Source: Setaria digitata
Lineage: Eukaryota; Nematoda; Chromadorea; Rhabditida; Setariidae
Direction: 5' to 3'
Assembly: GCA_003640385.1 (NCBI GenBank)
Contig: RCAB01000257.1
Location: 25,767 to 89,766, forward strand
DNA: 64,000 nucleotides
Numbering within the stretch: the stretch's first letter is position 1; each line of letters starts with the position of its first letter. The notes under the pieces were generated by a model that was given only the letters and a program-made list of their open reading frames with translations, made no database searches and was not told the DNA's origin. Shown here in pieces: positions 1-12,327 of the stretch. The translations under genes and the position numbers were made by a program.

Positions 1-639
1 GAATTCTAATCATTTTTCAAGATAGAAGTCTCGGTTATTACATTTATGCGTACAGAGATTGATCAGATTTCTAATTTTTGAAAGATCGCAATTAGTTGCA
101 GAAGGTATGGAAATCAGTTGTAGAACATATAGCTCAGAATCGCGACATGAAAATTTTAGTGCTGTCATCAAATAGTAGTAGAGTGCAAATCTTATTGACT
201 TCTTAATTTCATAAAAGTGTTTAAGAGAAGCCATTTGAATTACTAAAATATGGGAGTGCAAGCAAAATTTTATATTATGAAAAGAAGATTTAGATTTGTG
301 GCAGATTCGCGAAAGTGAATAATGATTAGAATTATTTATTTAACATTTGCTAAATTTTAATTTCTCGATGAATTAATAAAAATTTTTAATAGCTAATTAG
401 CGGAGCCTAGTGATAAGAAGTCCAAGATCTGGTCCAAAAATATTTTTCTAAAATCACTTTTGCTTCATTTACGTCATAAATTCATATTTTACCTTACACG
501 GAAAAAATAGTTAAGATATGAATGATCAAACTGTGTGCTCACTTTCCGAACGTTTTTATTCCTAAATTCAAGAACAAATTTAGTCTTTCTTATTTTTTGC
601 AAAAATTACCGAAAACAAAAACTGCGTTTAGAATTTCAG
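1..639. other. Sequence upstream of the first recognised ADAMTS exon
   Basis: AT-rich sequence with no exon I can support. The ADAMTS prodomain is already in progress at the splice acceptor ending at 639 (GAATTTCAG), so an initiating exon with a signal peptide must lie here or to the left of the window. A short ATG ORF near 321 and an open minus-strand frame at 10-261 have no recognisable features. The plus frame open from 535 runs through the acceptor and does not give a convincing signal peptide. Confidence 0.5.
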
Positions 640-1279
640 TTTCTTGAAATAGCAAAATGGATCGTATGGTATGAGTGGAACCAGTTTCAGATCTCAGTGG
701 TCCGTGATGGCAAAAGAAGTTTGGAAAATCGAGGATTGCCGCCAAATCTGAAAACAGATTGCCATTTTCACGGGAAAGTACTGTCGCATGATAATGTTTC
801 AGCGGCTATATCATACTGTAGCTATTTAACGGGTACCATAATACTGGATGATCATTTCCTGCTACTGCAAACAGTACCCCAATCACTTAGAAACAACCAT
901 CAGGTGTGCGATAAGGCATTTTATGAAATTTTGCGGTCTCAGTAACTGGAACGAAAAGAATCAGTTTTAGTTAGAATTTCGTGGCTTCCGTTAGTTAAGA
1001 CGTTTCAATTATTGTTCATGACTTCTTCCTCAGTCTTTCAAATAGATTCTTAGGATCAAAGCTTTTTTAAATTTCAGGTTAAGCAGCAGCATGTTATATA
1101 CAAGCGTCAAGTGAATCCGCTCACCAACTTAGACTACAAGTTTGAGGAGCCTGTCTCGAAGTTAAATGAGCAACCGGTAGAAGATGAATTTTGTGACGTC
1201 AGTAAGTCGGTTGATGATACCGCTGGCATGTTCAATAAGGCTACCGCTATCGCTGCTACTGTAGCCAGTGCTGCTTCAG
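640..1279 (+). other. ADAMTS prodomain exons
   Basis: Two exons (640-903 and 1078-1279). The first carries a reprolysin-propeptide pattern: DCHFHGKV, then a serine/alanine-rich ISYC segment and LTGTIILDDHFLLL. The second begins VKQQHVIYKRQV, is acidic, and ends alanine-rich. The donor at 1279/1280 (CAG/GTCCGC) joins in phase to the acceptor before 2162. A reading frame continues past the donor to a stop near 1341, so intron retention would truncate the protein. The only dibasic site is YKRQ; no RXXR furin consensus is visible before the catalytic domain. Confidence 0.8.
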
Positions 1280-4200
1280 GTCCGCTTATCAGCTTCATGC
1301 CAGTTGCTTGGAATTGGAATTTTGACGAAAGTTTCCTTTAATTATCCGGATACTGTCTGTAGTTGCATGCATGAATGCATCTGCCACTGGCTTTCCACTT
1401 TTTCATTTTAATTATCACTCCTCGTATCAATGATAGCTACTAGCCTACCCGAGTTAGAGCAGTCTGTCGTGCTATCATCATATTCTCATATCCAACATGA
1501 GAACTTCACGTTTAATAATCGCAGTTGAAAATATTATCAGAAATTTGCAATTTGCTCACATAATGCTCATATTTAAGCAATTGGAACAAAAGTTTTTCGC
1601 GCAATTTATATGACTGCTACCATTTCATCCGACGGTACCATCGTTTTGGTGCTAGAAAGATATCCATCGTAATTAGTTTGATCCGAAAATTCAATTGTTT
1701 TAGTTATGTGTAATGGGAGGAGTTTATTATTTTTAGTTTGTTTAAAAGATTAAAAAAAGAAATGAATTTTTAGTTTTATTGGAAGTCAGATGATCAGAAA
1801 AAGCTTTTCAAATTTTTGTAGAAATTTCGGCTTGAAAAGGAGTTTAAAAAATAGAAGAGAGAGGATGTATTTGTAAGTTTTATTTATTTGTTGCACATAA
1901 AGCTGTAACTTAAGATCGAAAGGATTGATTGGCAAGAATGAAGATTGCTTTTGCATGGCAAAACTATTTGTTTGCTGGCGCAGTTAATTGTTTTTTAATT
2001 CTGAATTCTTAAATATTAAGTTTGATTGTAGTTCAATGGTTTTTGGTGGTCATAAATGCTGTTTTAATCTGACCGGAGTCCGATTTATTAATTCGTTACA
2101 GATAACTAACTTGTTGGTATTCTCATTGCTGGGTAAAAAAAAATTATTGAAAAGTTTATAGCCGAAGGACCGACGTTCAACTACAGCATTCCCGCAGAAG
2201 GGAACCTCGATTCTCTTTTCATTTTCCCACAACTGGATCCGGTAACCCTGGAAATTGGGCTTTTTCTGGATTCCAAACTTTATGAGCACTTCCAACGAGA
2301 ACATCCCGGTGATGCTGAGCAACATCTGGTGGATTTCTCTCTTGCCTTAATTAACAATGTTCATATCCTCTATCAGCAGTCATCGATGACCCCAAACTTG
2401 GACATTGTTATTGTGCGATTTGAACTGTGGAAGAGACAACCGGTATCCATCTTCCTTCATCATCTAAACTAACAAATTCGAATAAATAAAACTGATCTCT
2501 TTTCATCGACACCTGTATATAACTTGTTCAGCATGAGCTGGAACTTCTGAAGTGTGTGCAGAATTGAACTGAATAAATCACTTCATTAAGCAGTTCAGTT
2601 GTCTAAATATAAAAGATTTTAAAATAAAAAACTGCATTTTAGATAGGTCTTGAGACATTAGCACATCGCAATGGACAAGCCCAAACATTGCTGAATTTGT
2701 TTTGTCGTCACCAGGCAAACTTGAATCCTGGCACTGATCTAACTGATCCAGAGCATTGGGATCATGGCATTCTTCTTACTGGGTTTGTCCTTTTACCTCA
2801 TAACTCGTTATTCTTTCTGAACTTTTTTGAAATATGTGTAAATCTCTGCTAGAATACATTTCATTCACTGATAGAACAAATTGATTACTCTTTTATTTCA
2901 TTGAATTTAGTTTTTAGATAGATCTTAATCCAAGAAGTTGTAAAATTCTTACACGTGCAGCTTGTTCATCAAATAGTTGCAAGAACTGTGGGATTTTTCT
3001 TTCCTTTTTTTTTGATAATTGCTTTGAAATGAAAGTTGTATGCTTCTAGAAGAAAATATAAATACTCTCCAATTATAACTTCAGTTAATTGGTTGCCTAA
3101 ATTGTTTTTTTCCTTCTTCCTTATCAGTTAAAAAAAAAATTATCCGCAAAGATCATGTGTATTTTATATTATTTTACACTACACCAATCGTATAATTCTT
3201 CGGTCGCTTCTACCGCATATTTCATTGTTGGCACTTTAGCGAGCATTCTTAATAAGTTTATTTCGAAATTTTTTCTTTTGTTTTTTTCTCTTACATCATT
3301 TTCTAAAAGTGAATTGAAGCAACATAATCAAGAAATTCAGCAGATGTGAAATGATCGTTTTACATATCTTTATCACTAAGCGATAGCGTTTCCTTATCAG
3401 ATCGCATTTTAGAATTGGTTATTTTTGATGCTACTTAAAAAGTGAATTATAAGATATTGGAGATATAAGAAAATAAGCAATATTTTGGCAAAAAATTTTT
3501 ACTCACATGAAACTATATTGTCATTTCTCTGTGATCTCTAAAATTATTTTTTTGGAAAAAAAAAAATCCAAATTTTTGAAGATCATCTCAGAATACGAAA
3601 AAATTACAACTAATATTTTTATAATAGAGAATTTGAAAAATTCCATTTATCTTTTAGAAATTGCAGCGGCTGTTTTCGTAAACTTGAGAAAGCTGTGATT
3701 TGCGGTAGAATTCGTGATGATAGTGAAGATATTGTTTATTGATTAATCCATGTGATAATTAGTTTTTACATGACTTTTAATCGCCAGGTTTGAATAGCTT
3801 ACAATGGCAATAATAATATCAATATGCTAACAAAGTTAAAGAGAAGGTTTTTCATCTATAGTGTGCCCTCAAATTGGATATTTTTGGTGGAACTAAAGAT
3901 AAAACAACAATGAATTATTATTCTTCCTACAACTAAGCTGATTTTTCGTTGTTAAGTAATACCTACAAAATTATGAATTTAACTCAAATTATTACAGAAT
4001 CAGCTTCAGATATGTTACAGGTATGACATTTACCATACGACGACTTCAGTTGCGGGTGTGGCACCAGTAGCACGAATGTGTGATCAGATATTTGCATGCA
4101 GTTTGGTGGAAGGGATGCATCTTGGCCGATCATTTGTTTTAGCTCATGAAATGGGCCACAAGTTCGTTTATAGTCTAATTGTGATACAGAGTAAAGGTTG

Positions 4201-7200
4201 TTGCTTCAATTCATGCAACTGGTGTCCATTCCGAAATAGAAATTCAAAGACCAGCCTACTTAGTAGAAACAACTGCGCTTTATCAGTAACTGATTGCCAA
4301 CAGAGAGAATCATCTTTATCAGTAGCGATTACAGCATGGGTATGGTGCACGACGGTGTACAAAATCAGTGCGGCCGAAGTTGTTGCTTAATGTCAGCAGT
4401 AAATGGAGCCGGTAAAACTACGTGGAGTAAATGTTCTGTACGTGAATTCAATGCGTTCTTATTGGATTTGGAGTAAGTTTGAACTGACGAAATTTTAAAC
4501 TATTTTTTGGTCTGTTAATCGTATTTGCTGATTATTCTGTGTATTGTTTTACAGTGAAAGTGGTCGTGGTAATTGCCTGCGTGACGTATCAGAAGGACTC
4601 TTGACTTATAATCATATGAAGAATGGTTCCTTACCTGGACAACGTCTTACAGCCGACCAACAGTGTTCTTATTTTTGGGGCAGAGGTTTCGAGGTTGAAA
4701 TACCGGAAGAACGTATGATGGATGTTCGATTTTTCTTCTATTTTCATTGTTTCAATAATATCGCAAACAATTAAAACAAATGGATTCATTTTCTAAAAAA
4801 GATACCTCTATTAAGGTATTCAAGTGTAAATCAGAATATTTCATTTGGATGAATCTCTTCTATTTAAGGATATTTGTCGCATTTTGTGGTGTGGAAATAA
4901 TGGCTCAACAATTTCGACCGCTCATCCTGCACTGGAAGGCAGTTGGTGCGGTAATAATAAGGTGGTAATTGCTACAATTAAAGTTTTAGTAATGGATATT
5001 AGGAAGCAATTAATATGCACTTAAAATAACAAAAAAAAGGATAGTGCGAGAAGTACACTAAGTAAGGAACTGTTTCTGTTGTTACCGTTGCAGTTCAGAT
5101 ACAAAACTAAATATTTGTGAAAATTTACCATCTAACAAATATCCAGTTTGAAAAAACTGAGCACTGAAAGATTGTTGCCATTAATTAACACAATAATTAA
5201 AAACTGATGAGCACTCTTTCTACGACAGTAGAAAATTTTGGATGTTGCAGTTCTGCATTGAAGGACGATGTCAACCATGGCCTTATGGAATGGTCCCGGC
5301 CAAAGTTGATGGAGCCTGGTCGGAATGGAATAGCAAGGAGGAACGATGCCCAATTAGTCAATGTCAGATAACGGGCAGTATACAAATTAAAAGTCAAATG
5401 CGAACATGCACCAAACCTGCGTTAGTTCTTTGCAAAATATTTTTAATAACTAAGAATTTTGGCTAATCACTAAATAATTTGTTTAACACTAGTAAATATT
5501 ACGAAATTTAAATAAATAATAAATATTTACCATAAATGATGATATTTTTCAAAAATTGCATATGACTAATTGAAATATTATATATACAGGTAAAGAAAAG
5601 CATATCTTATTGCTTTTCTTCGCTTCACCTTTTTATTTTTAATTCATTGCATTTTTTTTTTTTTTTTTTTGTTTAGACCGAATAATGGCGGTAAAAAATG
5701 TTCTGGCTCTGGTTTACGTGGCCTAGTTTGCGGTAATGTTAAATCAACTTGTAAAGCAATGACAATGTTAGAGTACGGTACAAAATTGTGCGCGGCAATA
5801 AAATATGATCAAGAAAAACCGGACCGGCAACTGACCGGTGCTGCATTTCTTCGTCAGTAATTTAAGCTGTAATTAATATTTTTTTATAATCAACAAATAG
5901 CCTCTTGAATTTTAGTTATTAGTGTGATTAATGCGCAAGTTTTGAAAAGAAAATATTAGAATTGATTTATCTTTGTTTTCTATTTTCAAAATCTTTTCTT
6001 AGTATAAAAAAGTTGTATTCCAAAATATAATCCTTTCAACCTTTTTTCGGCTCCATTCGCCATTCTCTTTCACGATTTGCAGATGGCACCCAACCATGCA
6101 AAATCTGGTGCCATTTAGTCGACTCGGAACTAATCCGAAACAAGGGTCATTATCCGGATGGTTCGCCTTGTGGACCTGGAAAATTCTGTGTTGGAGGAAA
6201 ATGTTTGGTGAGTTACCGATTCTTAGAATTCAAAATATGATCGAAAGAGAGACGAGGTTTATTTGTAGATGCTGATGTGCGACAATAAAGCTGTTGTGGA
6301 AAGTGTGGAAGATTGTCCTGCAGCAGCTGAAAGTTATAATGGCGAAAAATGGAGCGAATGGTCTGAGTGGTCCGAATGTTCCGTGTCTTGTGGTAAAGAT
6401 GGCAAACAGCAGCGGAAGCGTATTTGTCAGAAGGTAGGATTGTGTTGAATTATACTTCTTCACTGAATCACTTAGTTCCGAAAAAAACCCTCTTTTTTGT
6501 ATGAACTGTAGACTATCAGCCATAGTAACTTACTGCAGCAAGAATGCTCCGGTGAATCAACGAATTTCCGACCATGTATTCCGGAAACAGCGCCCTGCTG
6601 GGAAGCTGTAATGTGGAATGAATGGAGTGAATGTAACGTGACGTGTGGTGACGGATATCAGACTAGAACTCAGATCTGTGTCAAAGGACAAAACTGTTCC
6701 AATGTTCTCAGGGAAGAGCGATACTGTAATCAAGTAATAGTTCTGTTAGCTATTTCCTGTCATCTGATTGCTCTACTCCACCTTTCTGTTAGGTCAGATG
6801 AAGTAGGTTTAGGGTAAATGCTCGGCATGGTATGAATGGGAATTATGGTCTCCATGCAGTTCGACGTGTGGTAATGGACAACGCAGTAGGAAGCGTCAGT
6901 GCAGAGAGTTGGATGGATGTGAAGGTGAAGGTGCTCAAATTGAACCTTGTCAAGATAAGGTAAACTATTTACTTATCCAAATACTGTCCTTTTTCTTCCT
7001 GCATCTTTCTAAATCCAAACGAATGTCGTAATTGGGTCGTCATTTTCGAAATTGATCCCTGAGAAAGGAACAGGTGAGAGAGGTGAGACACTCGAGAATT
7101 GGATGGAGCAGCGTGTGCTTTGCAGCTGTTAATCTGATAAAGAGTGATAAAGGTTAAATACTCGCGTTGCAGACGTGTGTATTGGAAACGTGGGGTGATT

Positions 7201-10200
7201 GGTTGCCGTGTTCAGTATCGTGTGGATTGGGTTTTCAGTTACGTGAGCGGCTCTGCAATGGATCACTGTGTGGTAGTAGCCAGAAGCAGGCTAGGACGTG
7301 TAATGAGAAAGTTTGTTTATTTTAAATCTGCAACAAACTTTCATGATGAATTGAGATGAAGTGATCGTTTACTACTTCGCCATCAATATCCACTACATTA
7401 CAGTTATTCTTAACACTAGCTACCAGAATATTCTCGACAAAGTTTCATTATTTTCCTGAAAAGTCTCAATTGGTATTATAAGTTTCATTACCACGTTAAA
7501 TTGTAGAATTGTGATGAGAATGTCACATTACTGCAACTATGGAGTGAATGGACCGATTGGCTTCCATGTTCTGCTTCCTGTGGTGAAGGTGTACAACTTA
7601 GAGTTCGGAAATGTATTACAGGTTCGTCTTCCGCATATCAGTGAGGTGATAGTCAAACTTGGCTAATTTTCATAGCATTCTCATAGGGATTGTCATGTAC
7701 CTTTTGTCCAACTGGTGTGACAGTTGGCATTTGTCAGTTGTGGATTCCGTTTAAAAAACAAAACCTTTGCAGATGATTGTCCGAAATCAAATTTAGCAGT
7801 TGATCAACGACGTTGTGTTTTGCGTCCATGTCCTGAATGGTCATCATGGAGTGACTGGACCGCTTGTTTAACTTGTGAACATGAAGAAGTACGACGTCGT
7901 AAGCGGTACTGCCGAATAGGCCTAATACGAGCTGGTGATGAGGATCATGAGTGTTCTGGTATGTTTAGCCGTAATTTCCATAATTGTATATTTTATAACT
8001 GAGGAAGGAGTAGAGTTGCTGGATTGTATGTTTAACAGTTGAAATTTTACAGTGAATATTTGTTTCGAGAATTTATGGCAGTGCAATGGTCGTAGTAGAA
8101 CACATATAATATTTGCGCGGAATTTATAAATTTAGGGGAAGCAAACGAAACAGAAGCATGCGACATTTCATGCAAAGCATCAATTCCTACAAAGGACAAG
8201 AAGCTGCGTCGTAAAGTTCCATCTAATTATATTGCCGCAGTAGTCACTCCAGAAGTGAAGTTATGGGACATGTGGCAGGAATGGCAGCCTTGTTCACGTA
8301 GCTGTGGCACCGGAACTCGTATAAGGTTGAGATAGTTGAAATTTCTTTCATCCCATCCTATCAAACTTTCATCCCAGAATACATATCACCAGTCATTCTA
8401 ATTTTAGCTGTGAAAGCGACTTGTTTGTTTTCTTTGCAAATGATCCTAAAGTGAACTGCAAGTCTCTTTACTTTTCAGGAAACGTACTTGTCGTAAAGGT
8501 GCTAACTGTACAAGAGGTGAACCGCTCTTTGATATTCAGTCATGCAACGACAACTCATGCAGTAGTGCCGGTGAATTCTCCTAGTTATTTTATGGGTTAT
8601 TTTGCTAAAAGTGGAAAAGATGAGAGTGACAAAATTTATTTCTCCGAATTCCCTCAAAAATACGATGTTAACTTATAGCAAAATTACACTTAAATTGATC
8701 CATTGTTTTTTTTTTTTTTAAGGGTAAATAAATGTTCAAAATGCTATGAACATATTGCAACAGGAAGTTTATTTTAGTCGTTGTTGTCTGACTGAAAAAA
8801 AACTGCACTTAAGAAAATTTTCTTGAATACTTAATGGTGAATATTCAAGTAAAATTTTCTCAACAAATTTTTTACATTAAAATTTCTCCTTTCGATATTG
8901 CTTTTCGAATCTAATGGAAAACTTGAACTATTCATTCAAAAAAATTGAAATAAAATAAGCATATTTTATAACTAATTAATCCGCTTTGTCTTAACAGTAA
9001 AAGAATGTATAGCTTTTCAGCATTTTAAACTTTGGCAGAATCTAAGAAAGTTTTGTTTAGCAAAATTGAAAATATTGTTTTATGATTTCAAAGCTAAAAT
9101 AATTTGTTTAAAAGATGGAAAAATGTGCATTTGTTTTGTAAGGGATGACGATCTTACACTTTTAAACTCTGATTTCTCGAACATCATGAAGGAAAATTGA
9201 GAAATTATCATGATACAAATAACTGTGAGAAATTTAAGATGAAAATATTTATGAATAATTGCTAATACCGGAAGCAGTTTCGTCGAAAAGTCCGTTAGAG
9301 TATTGCATAGACTAGATAGTTTCATCAGTGAAGAAGACTCAGAAAGCTATTTTCAAGTTTTCAACACTCAGCGTCTGATCGCAACACTTTTCTCTCTGCT
9401 ACTGCAGATAAAAGTGGATGGAGTTCATGGTCACATTGGTCATCTTGTTCCACTACTTGCGGTGAAGGCCTTCAGGCTAGATTCAGAAAGTGCACAGCAT
9501 CTCTCGTGTTCTTGTGCAACGGAAGATCGATGGAAGAGCGATCATGCAACAGTGCTTCTTGTGCCGATGACTTGAACAGCATCATAAGTGCTTCTTCAAC
9601 TTCTGATGCAAATTGTGAGGAAAGTTTGCTAGCTATTAGAGCTAACTGAATAGTCTAGCAATCGGTTAGAAGTGAAGTGAGGATTGCGTTTTCATGGCCT
9701 GCAAGGTGTTGGACAGAAGCTTCTAAATAGTTCTGTTGAAATAAATCTTGAATTGCAACGAAATATTTGCCGACACTTTTATTTTGGAATACTGAGAAGA
9801 GACATGACGGAGGTCTGGAATCGGAATTGTTACGTGTTCTTGAATTGCAGTACCTAGATGGAGCGAATGGAGCGAATGGTCAAGTTGTAGCTGTTTTACG
9901 ATGAATCAGTTCAGAAGACGATTCTGTCAGATTATAGAATTATCACTGCAAGGCTTCTGCGTTGGTGCCATTTTTGAGAAGCGTCCGTGTACTCCACACA
10001 TATGTCGTATGTTGTATTTCAATCATACTTCACATCCATTTCCTATCCAATCACTGTGGATCGTTCATTATAATTCAAAATTTGGGTGCAGCATCTGACA
10101 TCCTGGATCTTTGCTTTAGAAGATTCGATGATTCAGTACTGTCCATACTATCCTGAAAAGGTTTTACCTGAAGTTTTAAGATTTATGTTTCAGTTTCCAA

Positions 10201-12327
10201 AAGTGGTGATTGGTCTAGCTGGAGTGAATGGAGCTCATGTTCAAGTAGTTGTGGCACTAGTGGTCATCAAATTCGAAACAGGATGTGTTCCAATCCCTTG
10301 CCTTCAAACAGGTTACTAATCTTCTGCAATCGGTTTCACGTTATCCTGTTTTCGAAACCGAAATAGCGTTCTGTTGTCGTTTTTGCAAAGGAAATAGTTT
10401 TAGAGGCTCTTACTGCTCCGGCTTCTCATTCGATCAGAGACTTTGCGTACCGGAAATAGCCTGCACTGGTACTCCAATTGACGGAGCTTGGACAACATGG
10501 TCAGAATGGTCCCAGTGTTCTGATCCATGTATCAATGGTTATCAATCTCGAACAAGGTACCATGTTTTGATAGCCTCTTACTGGAGCGGTAGTAACTCAC
10601 TCACATCGACTTTCAAATCTTTGGCAAAAAAATGCATTTATGAAAAATCGTTCTGTTCAGTGATAAAACCTACTTCAGTTTTCATTTCAGGTTTTGCTCG
10701 AATCCTCGCGCATTGAACGGTGGTTCGCCGTGTCTTGGCTCGGATTTTGAACTAGCTCCATGCAATGACACATCCCGTTGTCTTCAGTGTAGGTTTATTG
10801 CTGAGGCATATAATGTGAATTGGTTCCACTTGCAAACAAGAAGCTTACACTCTCCCCTTAATATGCGAATCTTCCGGCAGATGCATAAAACCTGGCGTAA
10901 CTATCTACCAAGCTTAACGAAAGCATCTATGCGCAGAATGCTGCATGCTTTAAAATTACTGAATTACAGCAACTTGCATGCTCTAGTTGGTGTACTTCAG
11001 AGGTTTGCAGCACAAGATGGAGCGTGGAGTACGTGGACTGCGTGGTCAGCCTGCTCCGCTACATGTGGCTTTGCGTATCAGTCACGGCAAAGATACTGTG
11101 AAAGACCATCCTCTCAAGGTATTGGCAAGTCATGCGTTGGACTTGCCTATATGGCTACCATGTGCAAAACCGAATCTTGCAAAGGTTAGAGTCAAGAGTC
11201 AATCTCCTCTGTTCTATGCGATATGAATATGAACCCTCATGCTGTACAGTGCCGCAATTTTTGTTCCTCAGTAAACTAGGCTTTGCCTTCGGAGATGAAG
11301 CAAAACCTGACTTGCCAATATCGCATGCATTTCTCAGATCAGAGTATATTCTTGGCTAATTGTCTTATGTCTGCAGCCGAAATTAAAACTGTCCTGCTCC
11401 AGTAAATGCTACCAAACCACGTAAAATCAGGAAAATCTTTGAGCAGCAATATTCGCATTAGAAGAGTTTTGTGAAATAATTGAAAAATGCCACAGTTGAA
11501 AATGAAGGAATTATTTCAAAAATATTCGGCATGCTGAAGTTGAATGCTGAAAGTATTGGAAGCTTTAGATTCAACGAACGGAGTTTGGTCAGAATGGAGC
11601 GAATGGTCGCCATGTGTTGTTGGTTGCATTAAAGCTCTTAGAACAAGGTTTTCTTTGCGAAGTTTTCCAGCTTAATCATTACCGCAGATGATCGCAAATA
11701 TCTCTGCAAAAGTTCAGTCTAATATTTTGTTCTGTCTAGTGAGAGGAAGCTGATGAGCAATTTCCTTTTTCCTGTTTTCTTCAGCATCAGCTCAAGAAGA
11801 TTGTTGAGAACTGAAGTTAGGTGATCCATCGAAATATCTCATTGCCATTGCTTGGAGCAAAAATTCCATCCACAGCTACCTAGAAGATATCCGTTGAGAA
11901 TGAGTTCCATATTCTAGTGTAATTAATGAACCAATTAGGGAGCAAGCATGAAATGGTTGCACTTATTCAACTTGCATGTTGCATGCATCGTATTATAGCA
12001 CGAAATCTTCGAGCTTACTTAAACAAACTCATTTTCACAGATTAAGTTGTCATTCCAATTAGATGTCTAATTAATCATTTCTTCTCACCTTGTACCTTTT
12101 CCTCACATCTAATATGATATCAGAATGATAATTTTCAGATTAATCTAATCATATTATTAAGGAATCGGACATGTACATCACCGAAACCAACGAGTGGTGG
12201 CTATCCATGTTTTGGACATTCCTTTGAAACTAATTTATGTGAAATGCAGCAATTAAAGGGAAATTGTTCGAATTGGTTTCAAAACACCCATGTAATGGAA
12301 ATGAAACATTTGATTATCGATGGATAG
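640..12327 (+). CDS. adt-1: ADAMTS-family secreted zinc metalloprotease with about 14 thrombospondin type-1 repeats (5' partial)
   Basis: Extracellular protease expected to remodel matrix or cuticle. My exon model is 640-903, 1078-1279, 2162-2442, 2643-2782, 4021-4161, 4335-4472, 4555-4723, 4869-4961, 5251-5420, 5677-5837, 6083-6207, 6269-6433, 6512-6733, 6813-6959, 7173-7310, 7507-7621, 7773-7958, 8136-8325, 8479-8570, 9408-9614, 9851-10006, 10194-10311, 10404-10556, 10691-10792, 10970-11184, 11569-11647 and 12162-12327. All phases agree and the sum is 4335 nt, giving 1444 residues plus stop, without the missing N-terminus. Order: reprolysin prodomain, catalytic domain with HEMGHNMGMVHDG, disintegrin-like region, a degenerate central TSP1, a cysteine-rich region, then TSP1 repeats to the end. 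No GON domain is seen, which argues against GON-1. The length is close to what I recall for C. elegans ADT-1. The family call is firm and the exact orthologue is inferred. Least certain borders: the 10792/10970 intron and the last exon, which could splice further. Confidence 0.9.
2162..4723 (+). other. ADAMTS catalytic (reprolysin) domain exons
   Basis: Five exons. 2162-2442 carries LEIGLFLDSKLYEHF and INNVHILYQQ, the start of the protease fold. 2643-2782 carries CRHQANLN and DHGILLTG. 4021-4161 carries YDIYHTTTSVAGVAPVARMC and ends in HEMGHN. 4335-4472 supplies MGMVHDG and the Met-turn MSAVNGAGKTTWSKCS. 4555-4723 finishes with GRGNCLRD. The zinc-binding HEXXHXXGXXHD is complete: three histidines and the catalytic glutamate are present, so an active enzyme is expected. 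The motif is split by the 4162-4334 intron. Confidence 0.93.
2783..4020 (+). other. Longest intron of the ADAMTS protease region
   Basis: A 1.24 kb AT-rich intron between the DHGILLTG exon and the YDIYHTTTS exon, phase 2 on both sides. Open frames at 3155-3349 and 3507-3698 are lysine/phenylalanine/isoleucine-rich translations of A/T runs. I see no structured element. Confidence 0.7.
4869..6207 (+). other. Disintegrin-like, central TSP1 and cysteine-rich modules
   Basis: Exon 4869-4961 reads DICRILWCGNN and ALEGSWCG, the ADAMTS disintegrin-like signature. 5251-5420 continues with FCIEGRCQP, then DGAWSEWNSKEERCPISQC, the central TSP1, which lacks the usual SCG. 5677-5837 holds NNGGKKCSG and several cysteines. 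6083-6207 gives CKIWCHLVDSE and PDGSPCGPGKFCVGGKCL, the cysteine-rich module. The next exon goes directly into WSEWSEWSECSVSCG, with no room for the cysteine-free spacer that many vertebrate ADAMTS proteins have. Confidence 0.85.
5652..5670. repeat. T19 homopolymer in a polypyrimidine tract
   Basis: Nineteen consecutive T immediately upstream of GTTTAG, the acceptor of the exon at 5677. Its position suggests an extended polypyrimidine tract for that splice site. The run length is prone to sequencing error. Confidence 0.9.
6269..12327 (+). other. Array of 13 C-terminal thrombospondin type-1 repeats
   Basis: Roughly one repeat per exon or exon pair. Starts recognised: WSEWSEWSECSVSCG (6269 exon), WNEWSECNVTCG (6512), YEWELWSPCSSTCG (6813), WGDWLPCSVSCG (7173), WSEWTDWLPCSASCG (7507), WSSWSDWTACLTCE (7773), WDMWQEWQPCSRSCG (8136), WSSWSHWSSCSTTCG (9408), WSEWSEWSSCSCFT (9851), WSSWSEWSSCSSSCG (10194), WTTWSEWSQCSDPC (10404), WSTWTAWSACSATCG (10970) and WSEWSEWSPCVVGC (11569). 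WxxWxxW tracts are the usual C-mannosylation context and CSxxCG the O-fucosylation context. At least four repeats depart from CSxxCG. After the last repeat the frame ends at TAG 12325-12327 with no further domain. Confidence 0.88.

Noticed and set aside
4168..4362. 64-codon minus-strand frame over the ADAMTS active-site exons
   Set aside because: Antisense to the exon pair encoding HEMGHN and MGMVHDG; the plus strand explains the sequence.
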